From the NCBI GenBank assembly GCA_028688995.1, contig JAQTXB010000015.1, positions 1-64,000 on the forward strand: a DNA stretch of 64,000 bases, read 5' to 3'. A program made the translations under genes and the position numbers. Every line of letters starts with the position of its first letter. Position 1 is the stretch's first letter. The notes below the pieces were generated by a model. The model ran no database searches, was not told where the DNA came from, and saw only the letters and a list, made by a program, of their open reading frames with translations. The DNA comes from Aliarcobacter sp. Lineage in GTDB: Bacteria; Campylobacterota; Campylobacteria; Campylobacterales; Arcobacteraceae. This document shows, in pieces, positions 43,520 to 52,706 of this stretch.

Positions 43520-45583
43520 CTAAAATTTAACTTGCAGTGCAACAGCACCATTTATTCCAGCTTCATTTGGTAAATAGTAAGCAGTTGAAGAGACTTTACT
43601 TAAGTGTTCTCTATAATTTTTATCAAAAATATTATTTAACTCAAAAGAGATATTTGCAGATTTAAAAACTCCAACTTTACCAAAAGCATAACCAACTGAA
43701 CTATTTGTAAGTGCATATCCTGCTGTCTCTTTTTCTCCATTTACTGTTGAAATTTTGTTTTGATTATCAACTAATTCTTCTTCTAATTTCCAATTAAGAC
43801 CTTTTTTTCTTTTTTGAGCTAAGCTTAATGTCAATTTTTGAGGTGTAATATATGCTAAAGGTTGATTATCATCTTTATTTTTTCCTCTCGTATATGTATA
43901 AGAAGCCTCTGTAAAAATATCATTAAAAATGTTATATCCAAGCATTAATTCTGCACCATAAATTTCTGCTTCATCTAAATTAACAAATTGTTTAATAGGT
44001 AAATTTCCAGTTGTTTTATAACCTGTATTTACTAACTCAATATAATCTTTATATTCTTGATAATATAAAGCACTCGAATAATAAGCTTTTCCAATTTGAC
44101 CATCAGCACCAATATCTACACCATAAACTTTTTCATTATCTAAATCTTGATTTGGTATTTGTGAGCCATTACTTGGATTATTTCCATATTGTTCATTAAA
44201 ATATGGAGTTCTTGTTGCATTTGATAATTTCAAATATGGTATAAATGCAGTTGAAACTTCATAACCAACCGTTGCACTAAGAGATATTAGATTATCTTTT
44301 TCATTTGTATTTTGTTTTACAACTTGGCTTAATAATGTTGCTGGAATTAATGAATTAAAATTATTTGTATTTACATTTGAAGTTACATCTCTTTTTACAT
44401 ATTCATAACCAGATGCTAGATTAAAAAATAGTTTGTCATAATGAATATCATCAGAAAGTGATAGATTATAAGATTCAATCTCTCCACCAGTAATTCCAAA
44501 TGCACTCATCCAACTACCCCAAGTTTTTGTAGTTGAGTTGAAATTTCTTACACCATTTTTTATGTCCATATCTGAATAAGTTCCAGCAAGACTTAAATTA
44601 TGATTACCCAACTCTTTATTTGTAGAGATTTTTACTCCATTTGTATTACTATCTCTAAATAATTCTTGCTGCTCTGATATAGTTGCTTCTTTTTTTGTAT
44701 TTATATCATAGTGCAAATCATTTTTAAAATATTGAATGTCAAAATTATTAACCCCAGCAAAATAATCTTTTCTAAATCCTACAAAATAAGTTTTTCCTTT
44801 ATCATTTGGTCTATCTGTATAAGTCCAAATACCATTATTTAAATATCTTGTATATGGATCTTCTGAATCAGCCTTATCTTCCATATATCTAGCGTATACA
44901 TAACTATCATCTGAAGTTTTAAAGGCAACACTTCCATTAAGATTTGAAGTATCGTATTGTGAATGTAAAACTTCATCTGAATTACCATTTTCATAGTTGT
45001 TATAATCACTAATCGTGCCACTAAGTGATAAGTTAATAATATTGTTATATAAATTTGCCCCTAAAGAGTTACTATTTCCATCTTTTGATAAGAATTCAAA
45101 TTCGCTATTTGCAAATCCAGAAACTTTAAAATCTTCTGTATTTGTAAACTCAGGTTCTTTGAATTTAACTACAACAGCACCACTCATAGCTCCCATTCCA
45201 AGTTTTGCTCCATTTGCACCTCTATATACATCAACTTCTGCAATGTCAGTCATTCCAAATAAGTTAGTAGAATCATCATGACCTGCATTCAGTCTTAAGC
45301 CTTCAATAAAAACTGGAACACCTTTATTTCCTCTTCCTCTAATATAAGGTTCAGATGAATATCCACTTGTTTTTTTGAATTCAACAAAAAACTCTTTATC
45401 TAAAGCATCATTCATAGATGTAACGGTTTCATCTTCTAGCTTTATAGTAGACTTAGTGCTACTTAATGATTCTTGCAATAAGGCCGTATCTTTAATATCA
45501 ATTTCTTGAATTTTTGTATCTTGTGCAGCAAAGGCAGCTAGTGTACACATTTGTATTGTAATTAGTGATAATTTTTTTTTCAT
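43520..45583 (-). CDS. TonB-dependent outer membrane receptor (first)
   Basis: The 687-aa receptor has a signal peptide (MKKKLSLITIQMCTLAAFAAQ), a TonB-box-like QEIDIKD, a plug domain (RGRGNKGVPVFIEGLRLN; VYRGANGAKLGMGAMSGAVVV) and a beta barrel ending in Phe (ALQVKF). FEFYREHL-like NIFDKNYREHL near the end is typical of siderophore/heme receptors. It follows the binding-protein gene. The ligand is not determined. Confidence 0.88.
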   Translation of the reverse strand: MKKKLSLITIQMCTLAAFAAQDTKIQEIDIKDTALLQESLSSTKSTIKLEDETVTSMNDALDKEFFVEFKKTSGYSSEPYIRGRGNKGVPVFIEGLRLNAGHDDSTNLFGMTDIAEVDVYRGANGAKLGMGAMSGAVVVKFKEPEFTNTEDFKVSGFANSEFEFLSKDGNSNSLGANLYNNIINLSLSGTISDYNNYENGNSDEVLHSQYDTSNLNGSVAFKTSDDSYVYARYMEDKADSEDPYTRYLNNGIWTYTDRPNDKGKTYFVGFRKDYFAGVNNFDIQYFKNDLHYDINTKKEATISEQQELFRDSNTNGVKISTNKELGNHNLSLAGTYSDMDIKNGVRNFNSTTKTWGSWMSAFGITGGEIESYNLSLSDDIHYDKLFFNLASGYEYVKRDVTSNVNTNNFNSLIPATLLSQVVKQNTNEKDNLISLSATVGYEVSTAFIPYLKLSNATRTPYFNEQYGNNPSNGSQIPNQDLDNEKVYGVDIGADGQIGKAYYSSALYYQEYKDYIELVNTGYKTTGNLPIKQFVNLDEAEIYGAELMLGYNIFNDIFTEASYTYTRGKNKDDNQPLAYITPQKLTLSLAQKRKKGLNWKLEEELVDNQNKISTVNGEKETAGYALTNSSVGYAFGKVGVFKSANISFELNNIFDKNYREHLSKVSSTAYYLPNEAGINGAVALQVKF

Positions 45584-45593
45584 ATTTTTCCTT

Positions 45594-46595
45594 TTATATA
45601 TTTAGTATTTGTTTTATTTGTTCTGAACTTAGTTTTGTTCCCATGAATTTTTCATAAAATGAAGATGTCTCTTTTTCCATATCTATATCCTTAAAAAGTT
45701 CAGGATACATTTTTTTTGATACCCATAAAATACACAAAATTTGTTCTGGTGTATAATGTGTCCAAAAGTGGGCTCCCATTGGAATAGAGTAGACTTGATT
45801 GTTTTGTACTGCTTTTAAATCTTTAAATTTTGGATTACTAAGAGCTAATTTAACATCATCCTCTCCCCAAACAAAAAGAAAATCAGGATTTAAAACAAAG
45901 AATTTTTCCATATCAATAGAGACATGTTCTTGATTGATATTAGCTGTTGTTGGTATTCCACCAGCTTTTCTAAAGATGGTATTTGCTGTTGTAACCATTG
46001 GTAGTGATAAATTATTCATTCGAATATATAAAGCACTTTTTTTCTCTTTTATTGAAGAAGTTCTTTCATCTATAAGATTAATAATATAATCATAATAATT
46101 GCTATAGTTTTTTGCATTTTCTTGCATATTAAAAAGTTCACCTAAAAAGTTCATACTTCTTTTGATATTATCTTTACCTTGCCAATTAATGATTGCAGTT
46201 TTATAACCTCTTCTTTCAAGTAAAGAAGAAGCTAAACTATCATTAACTATGGCTATATCAAATTTTGTAAGTGCTAATTTCTCAAATTCTGGATTCCAAC
46301 TTGGAGGATTTGATGAAACTTGAGGAAGTGAGAAAAGTTTTGGCATAAACCACTCTTGATGTTTCCAAAAGGGCATTTTTCTTAGATTTTCATCTTTAAC
46401 ACCATTTTGAATAATTCCTGCTTTTTTAAAAGCAAATAAAAAACTATTGATGGCAGGAGTTCCTCCAACACTCACTATTCCTGATATATTATCAGGAACA
46501 GTAATCTCTCTATTTTCCATATCTAAAATAGTGCGTTGTGCAAAAAGATTTAGACTTAAGAGTGTAAAAATAAAAAATAATTTAATTGTTTTCAT
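45594..46595 (-). CDS. periplasmic substrate-binding protein of an iron/heme ABC transporter
   Basis: The 333-aa protein has a signal peptide (about 1-19, ending LFAQ) and the two-lobed class III (BtuF/FhuD-like) fold: ILDMENREITVPD, ALTKFDIAIVNDS and PDFLFVWGEDD. It lies between two TonB receptor genes, with the permease/ATPase further upstream. It resembles the second binding protein at 50937, so two ligands or two affinities may be served. Confidence 0.85.
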   Translation of the reverse strand: MKTIKLFFIFTLLSLNLFAQRTILDMENREITVPDNISGIVSVGGTPAINSFLFAFKKAGIIQNGVKDENLRKMPFWKHQEWFMPKLFSLPQVSSNPPSWNPEFEKLALTKFDIAIVNDSLASSLLERRGYKTAIINWQGKDNIKRSMNFLGELFNMQENAKNYSNYYDYIINLIDERTSSIKEKKSALYIRMNNLSLPMVTTANTIFRKAGGIPTTANINQEHVSIDMEKFFVLNPDFLFVWGEDDVKLALSNPKFKDLKAVQNNQVYSIPMGAHFWTHYTPEQILCILWVSKKMYPELFKDIDMEKETSSFYEKFMGTKLSSEQIKQILNI

Positions 46596-46597
46596 GA

Positions 46598-48823
46598 TTA
46601 AAACTTAACAGTCATATTAAATACAGCTGAGAAAGGAGCTCCTTGATAATATTCAGTAGAGCCAGTTCTTGTATCATCTAAACTATTTTTTACAATACCT
46701 ATATATTTTTTATCAAAGATATTTTGTAGAGCTAAAGATAGTTCAACTTTATTTTTTTGAAGAATATATTTTGTGTTTAAATCAAATACTGTATAACCAT
46801 TAACTTTTTCTGTATTTTCAGCATCTCCATATCTTTTCCCAATATATCTTGCAATTGGAGTAACAACAAATTTGTCATAGTTTAAATTAACTCCAAGCTT
46901 TGCTCCAAATTTAGCAACATCTGGAATTTGATTTCCTTTTGCTTTTAAGTAACTGTTTGTTGCAAGTAAAATATCTTCATCAAATTCAAATTGATTATAA
47001 TAAGTTGAGGCAAATAGTGTTGCCATAGTATTAACATTGTAACTTCCCTCTAGTTCTGAACCCATTGAGGTAGCATTTGAATCACTTTTATAATAACTTA
47101 AATTTAAATTTGGGTCATAAACTGTAACTTGTTTGTTTTTGTAATCACCATAGAAAAAAGTATTTTTTAGTGCAAATTTTTCGTAAGAATATTTAGCATA
47201 AAGTTCAAAATTATTTGATGTTTCAAGTTTTAACTCATCCCATAAATCTTGTAAAGTAATACCTGCTGCTTGAAATTTTGCTGTATTTGAGTTATAAACT
47301 GACCATAATGGACCTTGCCAAGGATTTGCAAAATTTCTTGCATAACCTCCACCAATTTTCCAACTTTGATCTAATTTTTGCTCAATCAATAAACTAGGTA
47401 ATAGTTCATTTGATGAACTAGAATCAACTTTCATTCCATTTTTTACGCCACTTGAAGCAGCAATTGCATCATCATATGATAAATCAGAAGAAATACCATT
47501 TGTGTTATATCCCGTGATTGCTGGAAAATCAAACATTAAATAACGTAATCCTGCATTAAAATAAGTGTTATTTACTGTTTTTTCATATCCCATATATGGC
47601 GAATTTGAAGTTCTTTCATCCACATCTGTTAACATTCCATATGATTTAAACTTCAAAGTTCCATTTGCTAAAATATCATAAACTGTTTGCATTTTTGGAG
47701 GTGGAGTACTTTGCATCTCTTGGTACCACCAACCACCATAAAGTTTACCGTCTACTAGTGGATAATCAAAGTCTAAATTTACTCCATAGGTTTCTTGTTC
47801 ACTAATCATTTTTGTTATAGTACCAGTCGTAGTACTTCCACTATATCTTGTTCCTTCACTTCCAAAAGTGTATGGTTTTATTCTAATTTTTAAATCATTT
47901 GCTTGAGTATTTAATGCGATGTAATAAAAATACTCATCATAATCTTGTTTATTGAAGTTATAATATAAAGCATCTTTAAATTTATTTCCAGTAAGTTGTG
48001 TATTATAGTCGTTAGAGTAATTATCACTTAAAGATTGAGTTTCAGCATAAGACAATGGCTTATATTCATGTCTATCAAAACTATTATAAGCACCAAATAA
48101 TTCAACTTGTGTTGTATCTGAAATATCAATCGTTGTCATTGCATTAAGGTTTTTACGTTTTATTTCACCTTCACCCTTCCATTTGTCATTTTCCATATCA
48201 GAAGTTGAAATAAAGAAAGCGACTTTATCTGCAATTTTTCCACTATCAACTCTGACAAAGGCTTTTTTGAAACTATCAGTTCCCGCACCAAGAGATAACA
48301 TACCTCCAAAATCATTATGTGGTTTTATAAGTTGTAAATCCATAGAACCAGCAGTCGTTCCATACCCAAGACCTTTATTTGCTGGTGTTAATCCAGTTAT
48401 AAAATCTACTGAAGATAGATTTTCTTTATCTACAATATAACCAGTTCCACCATTTCCCACATTTACACCAAAAGGAATACCTTCAATAGTTGTGCTTAAT
48501 TTACTAAATGTGTCACCAACTTGACCTCTAACTCTTAACATATTTTGATCAACAGTTAAAGCATAAGCATCTTGAGTTTCCACATTAATTGAAGGTGCAA
48601 GTTCTAAACTTTTATAATAATTAGTTGAGCTAGTACCTTGTAATGTTGAAGATGTTTCCCCTGAAATTGTTCTAGTCTGTCCATTTTCATCTATATTATA
48701 AAAATAGTTTTCTAAACTATCTTCTATGTCAATTGATTCTAATTTTATATTACTTGTATTATCTGCAAATGATGATGAATAGAGTAATCCCAATAAAATT
48801 AAACTATAAGATTTGATTTTCAT
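46598..48823 (-). CDS. TonB-dependent outer membrane receptor (second)
   Basis: This 741-aa receptor has a signal peptide (1-20, ending SSSFAD), a TonB-box-like ESIDIED, and a plug starting around residue 55, with LRVRGQVGDTFS and TTIEGIPFGVN, and a barrel ending in the Phe of NMTVKF. LQNIFDKKYIGIVKNSL is the typical late-barrel segment. Closest in feel to siderophore or cobalamin/heme receptors, but the ligand cannot be named. Its start lies 52 bases from the ATPase gene, with a putative operator in between. Confidence 0.88.
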   Translation of the reverse strand: MKIKSYSLILLGLLYSSSFADNTSNIKLESIDIEDSLENYFYNIDENGQTRTISGETSSTLQGTSSTNYYKSLELAPSINVETQDAYALTVDQNMLRVRGQVGDTFSKLSTTIEGIPFGVNVGNGGTGYIVDKENLSSVDFITGLTPANKGLGYGTTAGSMDLQLIKPHNDFGGMLSLGAGTDSFKKAFVRVDSGKIADKVAFFISTSDMENDKWKGEGEIKRKNLNAMTTIDISDTTQVELFGAYNSFDRHEYKPLSYAETQSLSDNYSNDYNTQLTGNKFKDALYYNFNKQDYDEYFYYIALNTQANDLKIRIKPYTFGSEGTRYSGSTTTGTITKMISEQETYGVNLDFDYPLVDGKLYGGWWYQEMQSTPPPKMQTVYDILANGTLKFKSYGMLTDVDERTSNSPYMGYEKTVNNTYFNAGLRYLMFDFPAITGYNTNGISSDLSYDDAIAASSGVKNGMKVDSSSSNELLPSLLIEQKLDQSWKIGGGYARNFANPWQGPLWSVYNSNTAKFQAAGITLQDLWDELKLETSNNFELYAKYSYEKFALKNTFFYGDYKNKQVTVYDPNLNLSYYKSDSNATSMGSELEGSYNVNTMATLFASTYYNQFEFDEDILLATNSYLKAKGNQIPDVAKFGAKLGVNLNYDKFVVTPIARYIGKRYGDAENTEKVNGYTVFDLNTKYILQKNKVELSLALQNIFDKKYIGIVKNSLDDTRTGSTEYYQGAPFSAVFNMTVKF

Positions 48824-48842
48824 ATTTTTTTATGCTCCCTTG

Positions 48843-48862
48843 TATATTTTTATATATAACGC
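48843..48862. promoter_or_regulatory. putative shared operator upstream of the second receptor gene
   Basis: In the 52-bp gap between ATPase and receptor genes, GTATATTTTTATATATAACG on the plus strand matches GTATATTTAAATATATAACG at 52624-52643 before the globin gene at 18 of 20 bases. The motif is a near-palindrome plus CGTTATAT. It is likely a promoter/operator for the receptor gene. Regulator unknown. Confidence 0.45.
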
Positions 48863-48875
48863 TTATTAAAAAAAT

Positions 48876-49643
48876 TTAAATTGCTATGCAAATTTTTCTA
48901 TCATGTAAATCTTCAATTTTTGATTTTAAGTGATAAACTTTTTCAATATTCTCCTCCCTAATAATTTTATTTGGTTCACCTTTTTCTAAAATTCTTCCTT
49001 CATTTAAAAAAATAGCTTCCTTTGATGCAAAAAAAACATGATCAGGATGGTGGCTTGTTTTTATAAAAGTTAAATTTTTTTTTGATAACTCTTTGATTTT
49101 ATTTAAGAGTTTGTATTGATTTCCAAAATCTAAACCATTAACTGGTTCATCCATAATAAATACCTTTGCTTGTTGAGCAATAGCTCTGGCTATTAAGATA
49201 AGTTGTCTTTGTCCACCACTTAAAGTTGTGTAGATTTCATCTTGTAAATGTTTCATTCCCAAAATTTCTAATGCTTCTAAAGCAATTTTTTTATCTTCAT
49301 TGTTATAGTTTGAAAATAGGGATTTGTAAGGCATTCTTCCCATAAGTACAACATCTTTTACTAAATAACCAAAAGCTGCATCATGAATTTGTGGAATGTA
49401 AGCTACTTTTTGAAAAAATTCTTTTGTTTTTATATTTTTAATAGGTTCATTTTCAAAATAAACTTCACCAGAAGAGGGTTTTAAAAAGCCTAATAAAATT
49501 TTTAAAAGAGTAGTTTTCCCACAACCATTAGGTCCTAAAATTGAGATAATATCAGAAGAGTTAATTTCAAAATCAACTCCTTTTAGAATTTCTTTTTTTC
49601 CATATGAGAATTTTAAATTTTCAACCCTAAACATTAAGCCCAT
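48876..49643 (-). CDS. ABC transporter ATPase, FecE/BtuD-type
   Basis: The 255-aa ATPase has Walker A GPNGCGKTTLLK, Q-loop YIPQIHD, signature LSGGQRQLI, Walker B KVFIMDEP and an H-loop. It energises the FecCD-type permease, with whose gene it overlaps by ten bases. The substrate is ferric siderophore, heme or cobalamin by family. Confidence 0.93.
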   Translation of the reverse strand: MGLMFRVENLKFSYGKKEILKGVDFEINSSDIISILGPNGCGKTTLLKILLGFLKPSSGEVYFENEPIKNIKTKEFFQKVAYIPQIHDAAFGYLVKDVVLMGRMPYKSLFSNYNNEDKKIALEALEILGMKHLQDEIYTTLSGGQRQLILIARAIAQQAKVFIMDEPVNGLDFGNQYKLLNKIKELSKKNLTFIKTSHHPDHVFFASKEAIFLNEGRILEKGEPNKIIREENIEKVYHLKSKIEDLHDRKICIAI

Positions 49644-50629
49644 CCTTTTTTCACATTTTTTAAAGCATAAGCAAAAAATGGAATACCTATTAGGGAAGTT
49701 AATATTCCAATTGGAATTTCAACAGTAAATAACATTCTTGAGATATTATCAATTATAAGAAGATAAATTGCTCCAAGTAGGGCAGTAATTGGAACAATAA
49801 TTATGTTATTAGAGCCAAATAACAATCGTGCAATATGAGGAATTACAAGTCCAACCCAACCAATCATTCCAGCTAAAACAACTGTAAAAGCACTTATAAA
49901 AGTGGCAGTTATAATAATTGTAAAGCGAACAAGTTTTACATTTATCCCTAAACTTCTTGCTTCTTCATCTCCTAGGCTTAGGATATTTAAATATTTTGAT
50001 AAAAATATCATAAGAAAAATCCCAAGTAAAATTGGAATAGAGACGATATAAATAGTTCCTTTATCTATTAAAGCTAAACTTCCCATAAGCCAATAAACAA
50101 TTGCAGGAAGTTGATTATAAGGATCAGCCATATATTTTGTAATTGAAAGAAGTGAACTAAAAAATGCTGAACTTACAACTCCACCTAAAATCAACAAAAT
50201 AACTTGATTTTGTTTATTAAACATTGAAATAAATAGTGCAATAGAAACAGCAATTACTCCAAAAATAAATGAAGAAGCTTGAATTAGAATAAAATTTTTA
50301 AAAATAATCATTCCTAAAGCTGCTCCAAAAGAAGCCCCTGAAAGTACACCTAAAATTCCAGGAGAGACTAACGGATTTCTAAACATCGATTGAAATGCAA
50401 CTCCTGAAATTGCTAAAGATGCACCAATTAAAATTGAAGCCATAATTCTTGGGAATCTAATTTCAACAATGATATTTTGAATTAGTTGAGAATTTGGCAC
50501 TTCACCAAAACCTAATTTATATAATAAAAAATCAATAATTTGTTTTATTGATAAATCATATTGCCCAAGTGTTAGAGAAAATAGTGAAAGTAGAATTAGA
50601 ATTACGAATAATATTAAAATTATTTTCAT
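49634..50629 (-). CDS. FecCD-family ABC permease
   Basis: This 331-aa protein has about ten membrane helices. Diagnostic segments are RFPRIMASILIGASLAISGV, GVLSGASFGAALGM, and GMIGWVGLVIPHIAR. It forms the homodimeric membrane channel with the ATPase. It heads the run of genes toward the receptor; the 307-bp gap before it holds a terminator and putative operator. Confidence 0.93.
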   Translation of the reverse strand: MKIILILFVILILLSLFSLTLGQYDLSIKQIIDFLLYKLGFGEVPNSQLIQNIIVEIRFPRIMASILIGASLAISGVAFQSMFRNPLVSPGILGVLSGASFGAALGMIIFKNFILIQASSFIFGVIAVSIALFISMFNKQNQVILLILGGVVSSAFFSSLLSITKYMADPYNQLPAIVYWLMGSLALIDKGTIYIVSIPILLGIFLMIFLSKYLNILSLGDEEARSLGINVKLVRFTIIITATFISAFTVVLAGMIGWVGLVIPHIARLLFGSNNIIIVPITALLGAIYLLIIDNISRMLFTVEIPIGILTSLIGIPFFAYALKNVKKGWA

Positions 50630-50936
50630 CTCTAAAATTCACCAAAATTAAGTCTAACAATAAAAAATATTTCCTTTGAGTTCATGCTTTTTTTTACCTT
50701 TTTTATATATAAAATTTCTTTCATTTTCTTGTTACTTACATTTTTCGTTGTTTATGCTAAGATATAACGATAAAAAAGTCAATAATGATTTACAGATAAA
50801 TTGTATAAAAAATAGCATATTTTAAAATTATTTTTTATAATTTTGAGATATATTGGAAAAAATAATTAAAATAGATGAAAAATAATAATGAATAAAAAAG
50901 ATGAAGATACAAAATAATGTATCTTCATTTTAATTT
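50630..50936. promoter_or_regulatory. intergenic region with promoter/operator of the permease gene
   Basis: This 307-bp stretch has no gene. Toward the permease it holds TACTTACATTTTTCG (50733-50747), the same 15 bases (inverted) as 52589-52603, and GATATAACG (50760-50768), which shares the CGTTATAT core with the other two island sites. At the other end is the terminator of the 50937 gene. Between them is only AT-rich sequence. Confidence 0.5.
50892..50927 (-). terminator. terminator of the globin/binding-protein transcript
   Basis: TGAAGATACA and TGTATCTTCA form a perfect 10-bp stem with a six-base loop; on the minus strand it is followed by TTTTTTATT. Confidence 0.75.
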
Positions 50937-51971
50937 TTATAGAGCGTTTTTTGATATGTTTTTTAATGCTTCATCAGTTAATTCTACATTAAAAAATAGT
51001 TTATAAAAAGTTTTGATTTCTTTGTTAATATCTTTTGCATATAAGTCTTTATACATAATAGAACTTAACCAGTGAATTCCTAATAATCTCATAAAAGAGG
51101 GTGGTCTATCTATCCAGTTAAAGGGAATTTTTGGAACTAAATAAACCTTTTTTTGTTTTACTGCATCTAACATTTGCCAGTTTGTATCTGTAAAAATCTT
51201 ATCATAGAATTGTGCTGATTGAACAATGATATATTCAGGATTTGCTTTTAAAATTGTTTCAAAACTAAGATTCTCCATACCAACAATATCTTTCTGAACA
51301 CATTCAAAAATATTTTTTGCTTTTATAAATCTAAATTGTGTTGTGTGAAAAGAGTCTTGACAATCACTTTGTAAACCATTATTTCCTTGGGCATAATAAA
51401 AAGTTGCTTCTTTATCTTTTGGAATTTTTTTTGTCATCTTTTCAATATAACTTAGGGTTTGTTCAGCATATATGGCTAACTCTTCACCTCTTTTTTGATT
51501 ATTAAGTAATTCTCCTAAAAATCTAAATGTTTGTGGTGTTTTTTCTAAATTATCAGCATCAAGCATTACTATAGGTATTTCAACTTTTTTTAGACTATTT
51601 TGAACTTGTTCAAGAAGAAACTCATTTTGCCAAGCTAAGATAACTTGTGCATTAACACTTAAAAGTTTTTCAATACTTGCACCCTTTTGATTTCCATGCC
51701 AACCACCTAAAATTGGTAATGACATAAAATATTTTCCAAGATACTCTTCACTTCCTAAATTATTTTCATTGTTTGCAGGAAAATTTAATCCAACTAATAA
51801 TTCAGGATTATATAATGCAACTAAAAATGTAGTTGGAGGTGCTGAACCAAAAATTCTCTCTATTTTATCGGGAACTTCAACTTTAGTATTACTCATATCA
51901 ACAATAGTTTTTGAAAATAATGTACTATTAAATATTATAAATAAAAATAGAAGTAAAGATTTAGTTTTCAT
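50937..51971 (-). CDS. periplasmic substrate-binding protein of an iron/heme ABC transporter (second)
   Basis: The 345-aa protein has a signal peptide (KTKSLLLFLFIIFNSTLFS), and the class III binding-protein fold (TIVDMSNTKVEVPDKIERIFG; LLSVNAQVILAWQNE; ANPEYIIVQSAQF). I chose ATG 51971, which follows AGGAGAAAAAG, over an in-frame upstream start at 52001. It overlaps the end of the globin gene by 11 bases, so the two are coupled. It probably delivers ligand to the FecCD permease downstream. Confidence 0.85.
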   Translation of the reverse strand: MKTKSLLLFLFIIFNSTLFSKTIVDMSNTKVEVPDKIERIFGSAPPTTFLVALYNPELLVGLNFPANNENNLGSEEYLGKYFMSLPILGGWHGNQKGASIEKLLSVNAQVILAWQNEFLLEQVQNSLKKVEIPIVMLDADNLEKTPQTFRFLGELLNNQKRGEELAIYAEQTLSYIEKMTKKIPKDKEATFYYAQGNNGLQSDCQDSFHTTQFRFIKAKNIFECVQKDIVGMENLSFETILKANPEYIIVQSAQFYDKIFTDTNWQMLDAVKQKKVYLVPKIPFNWIDRPPSFMRLLGIHWLSSIMYKDLYAKDINKEIKTFYKLFFNVELTDEALKNISKNAL

Positions 51972-52560
51972 CTTTTTCTCCTTTTTCAAACTCATGGGCA
52001 ATATCTTTATATGGGTATCTTTTAGGGGCTTCCATCATAGTTCTTCTATTTATCATTCTTAAAGATAATGATTCTATCCATTCCCAAAAATCTTTTAGAT
52101 ATTCTTTAGGAAAATCTACTTCTTTGAGTGTTTTTTTGTAGAACATTAGCCAAATATCTCTTGCTTGTTCATCAATTGTAAAAGGAAAATGTCTTGAACG
52201 AAGATGTGGATGTCCATGTTGTGAAGTATATCTTTCTGGTGCTCCTAAAGCTTCCATAAAAAATTCAGCAGTTCTATTTGTAACTATTTCAAACATCTTT
52301 TCATCTTGTGAAAAAAGATGTCCTAAAAAACTTTTTTTTAGTAAATTGTGGTGATGAAAAACCATTTTTTTTATATTCTCTTCTCCAAACTCTTGATAAA
52401 TAGTTTTTGGAGGGAATGGTACTTCTGGATAAATAAAATCAATCATGACAGGTTTTACACCCTCAGGATTAAATTTTTGTGTAGGATCACAGTTACTAAA
52501 ACTTTTTATATCTGTGATTGGATCATGTTTTAAATTTATGAATACATTATTATGTTCCAT
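51961..52560 (-). CDS. truncated-hemoglobin-like globin with N-terminal extension
   Basis: The 199-aa protein contains a truncated globin core from about residue 50 to 180: the heme-pocket HGHPHLRSRHFPFTIDEQ (proximal His region) and the following ARDIWLMFYKK helix are typical of group II/III truncated hemoglobins. About 50 residues precede the core, longer than classic members. Such globins bind heme and often handle oxygen, NO or peroxide. Overlap with a periplasmic binding-protein gene and position at the head of an iron island point to heme/iron-linked function. Confidence 0.8.
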   Translation of the reverse strand: MEHNNVFINLKHDPITDIKSFSNCDPTQKFNPEGVKPVMIDFIYPEVPFPPKTIYQEFGEENIKKMVFHHHNLLKKSFLGHLFSQDEKMFEIVTNRTAEFFMEALGAPERYTSQHGHPHLRSRHFPFTIDEQARDIWLMFYKKTLKEVDFPKEYLKDFWEWIESLSLRMINRRTMMEAPKRYPYKDIAHEFEKGEKDEN

Positions 52561-52586
52561 ATTATTTCCTTTACTTATTATTTTTG

Positions 52587-52623
52587 TGCGAAAAATGTAA
52601 GTAGTAAGTAAATGAATTTCGCA
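52587..52623. promoter_or_regulatory. inverted repeat in the globin leader, possible operator
   Basis: TGCGAAA and TTTCGCA are perfect inverted arms 23 bases apart, bracketing a direct repeat GTAAGTA-GTAAGTA. It lies between the globin -10 box and ATG. Its 15-base CGAAAAATGTAAGTA recurs (inverted) before the permease gene. Confidence 0.5.
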
Positions 52624-52651
52624 GTATATTTAAATATATAACGAATGTCAA
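52623..52651 (-). promoter_or_regulatory. strong sigma70-type promoter of the globin gene
   Basis: On the minus strand, TTGACA (52651-52646) is followed after exactly 17 bases by TATACT (52628-52623). A full -35 is unusual for Campylobacterota. The spacer contains the near-palindrome shared with 48843-48862. Confidence 0.7.
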
Positions 52652-52706
52652 TAGAATAATCTAAAAAGAATTTAGTTAGAATAGCTTATTAATATAGGAG
52701 CTAATT

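Noticed and set aside
51972..52001. Upstream start for the binding-protein gene
   Set aside because: It would put ten charged residues before a good signal peptide; ATG 51971 has a strong AGGAG site.
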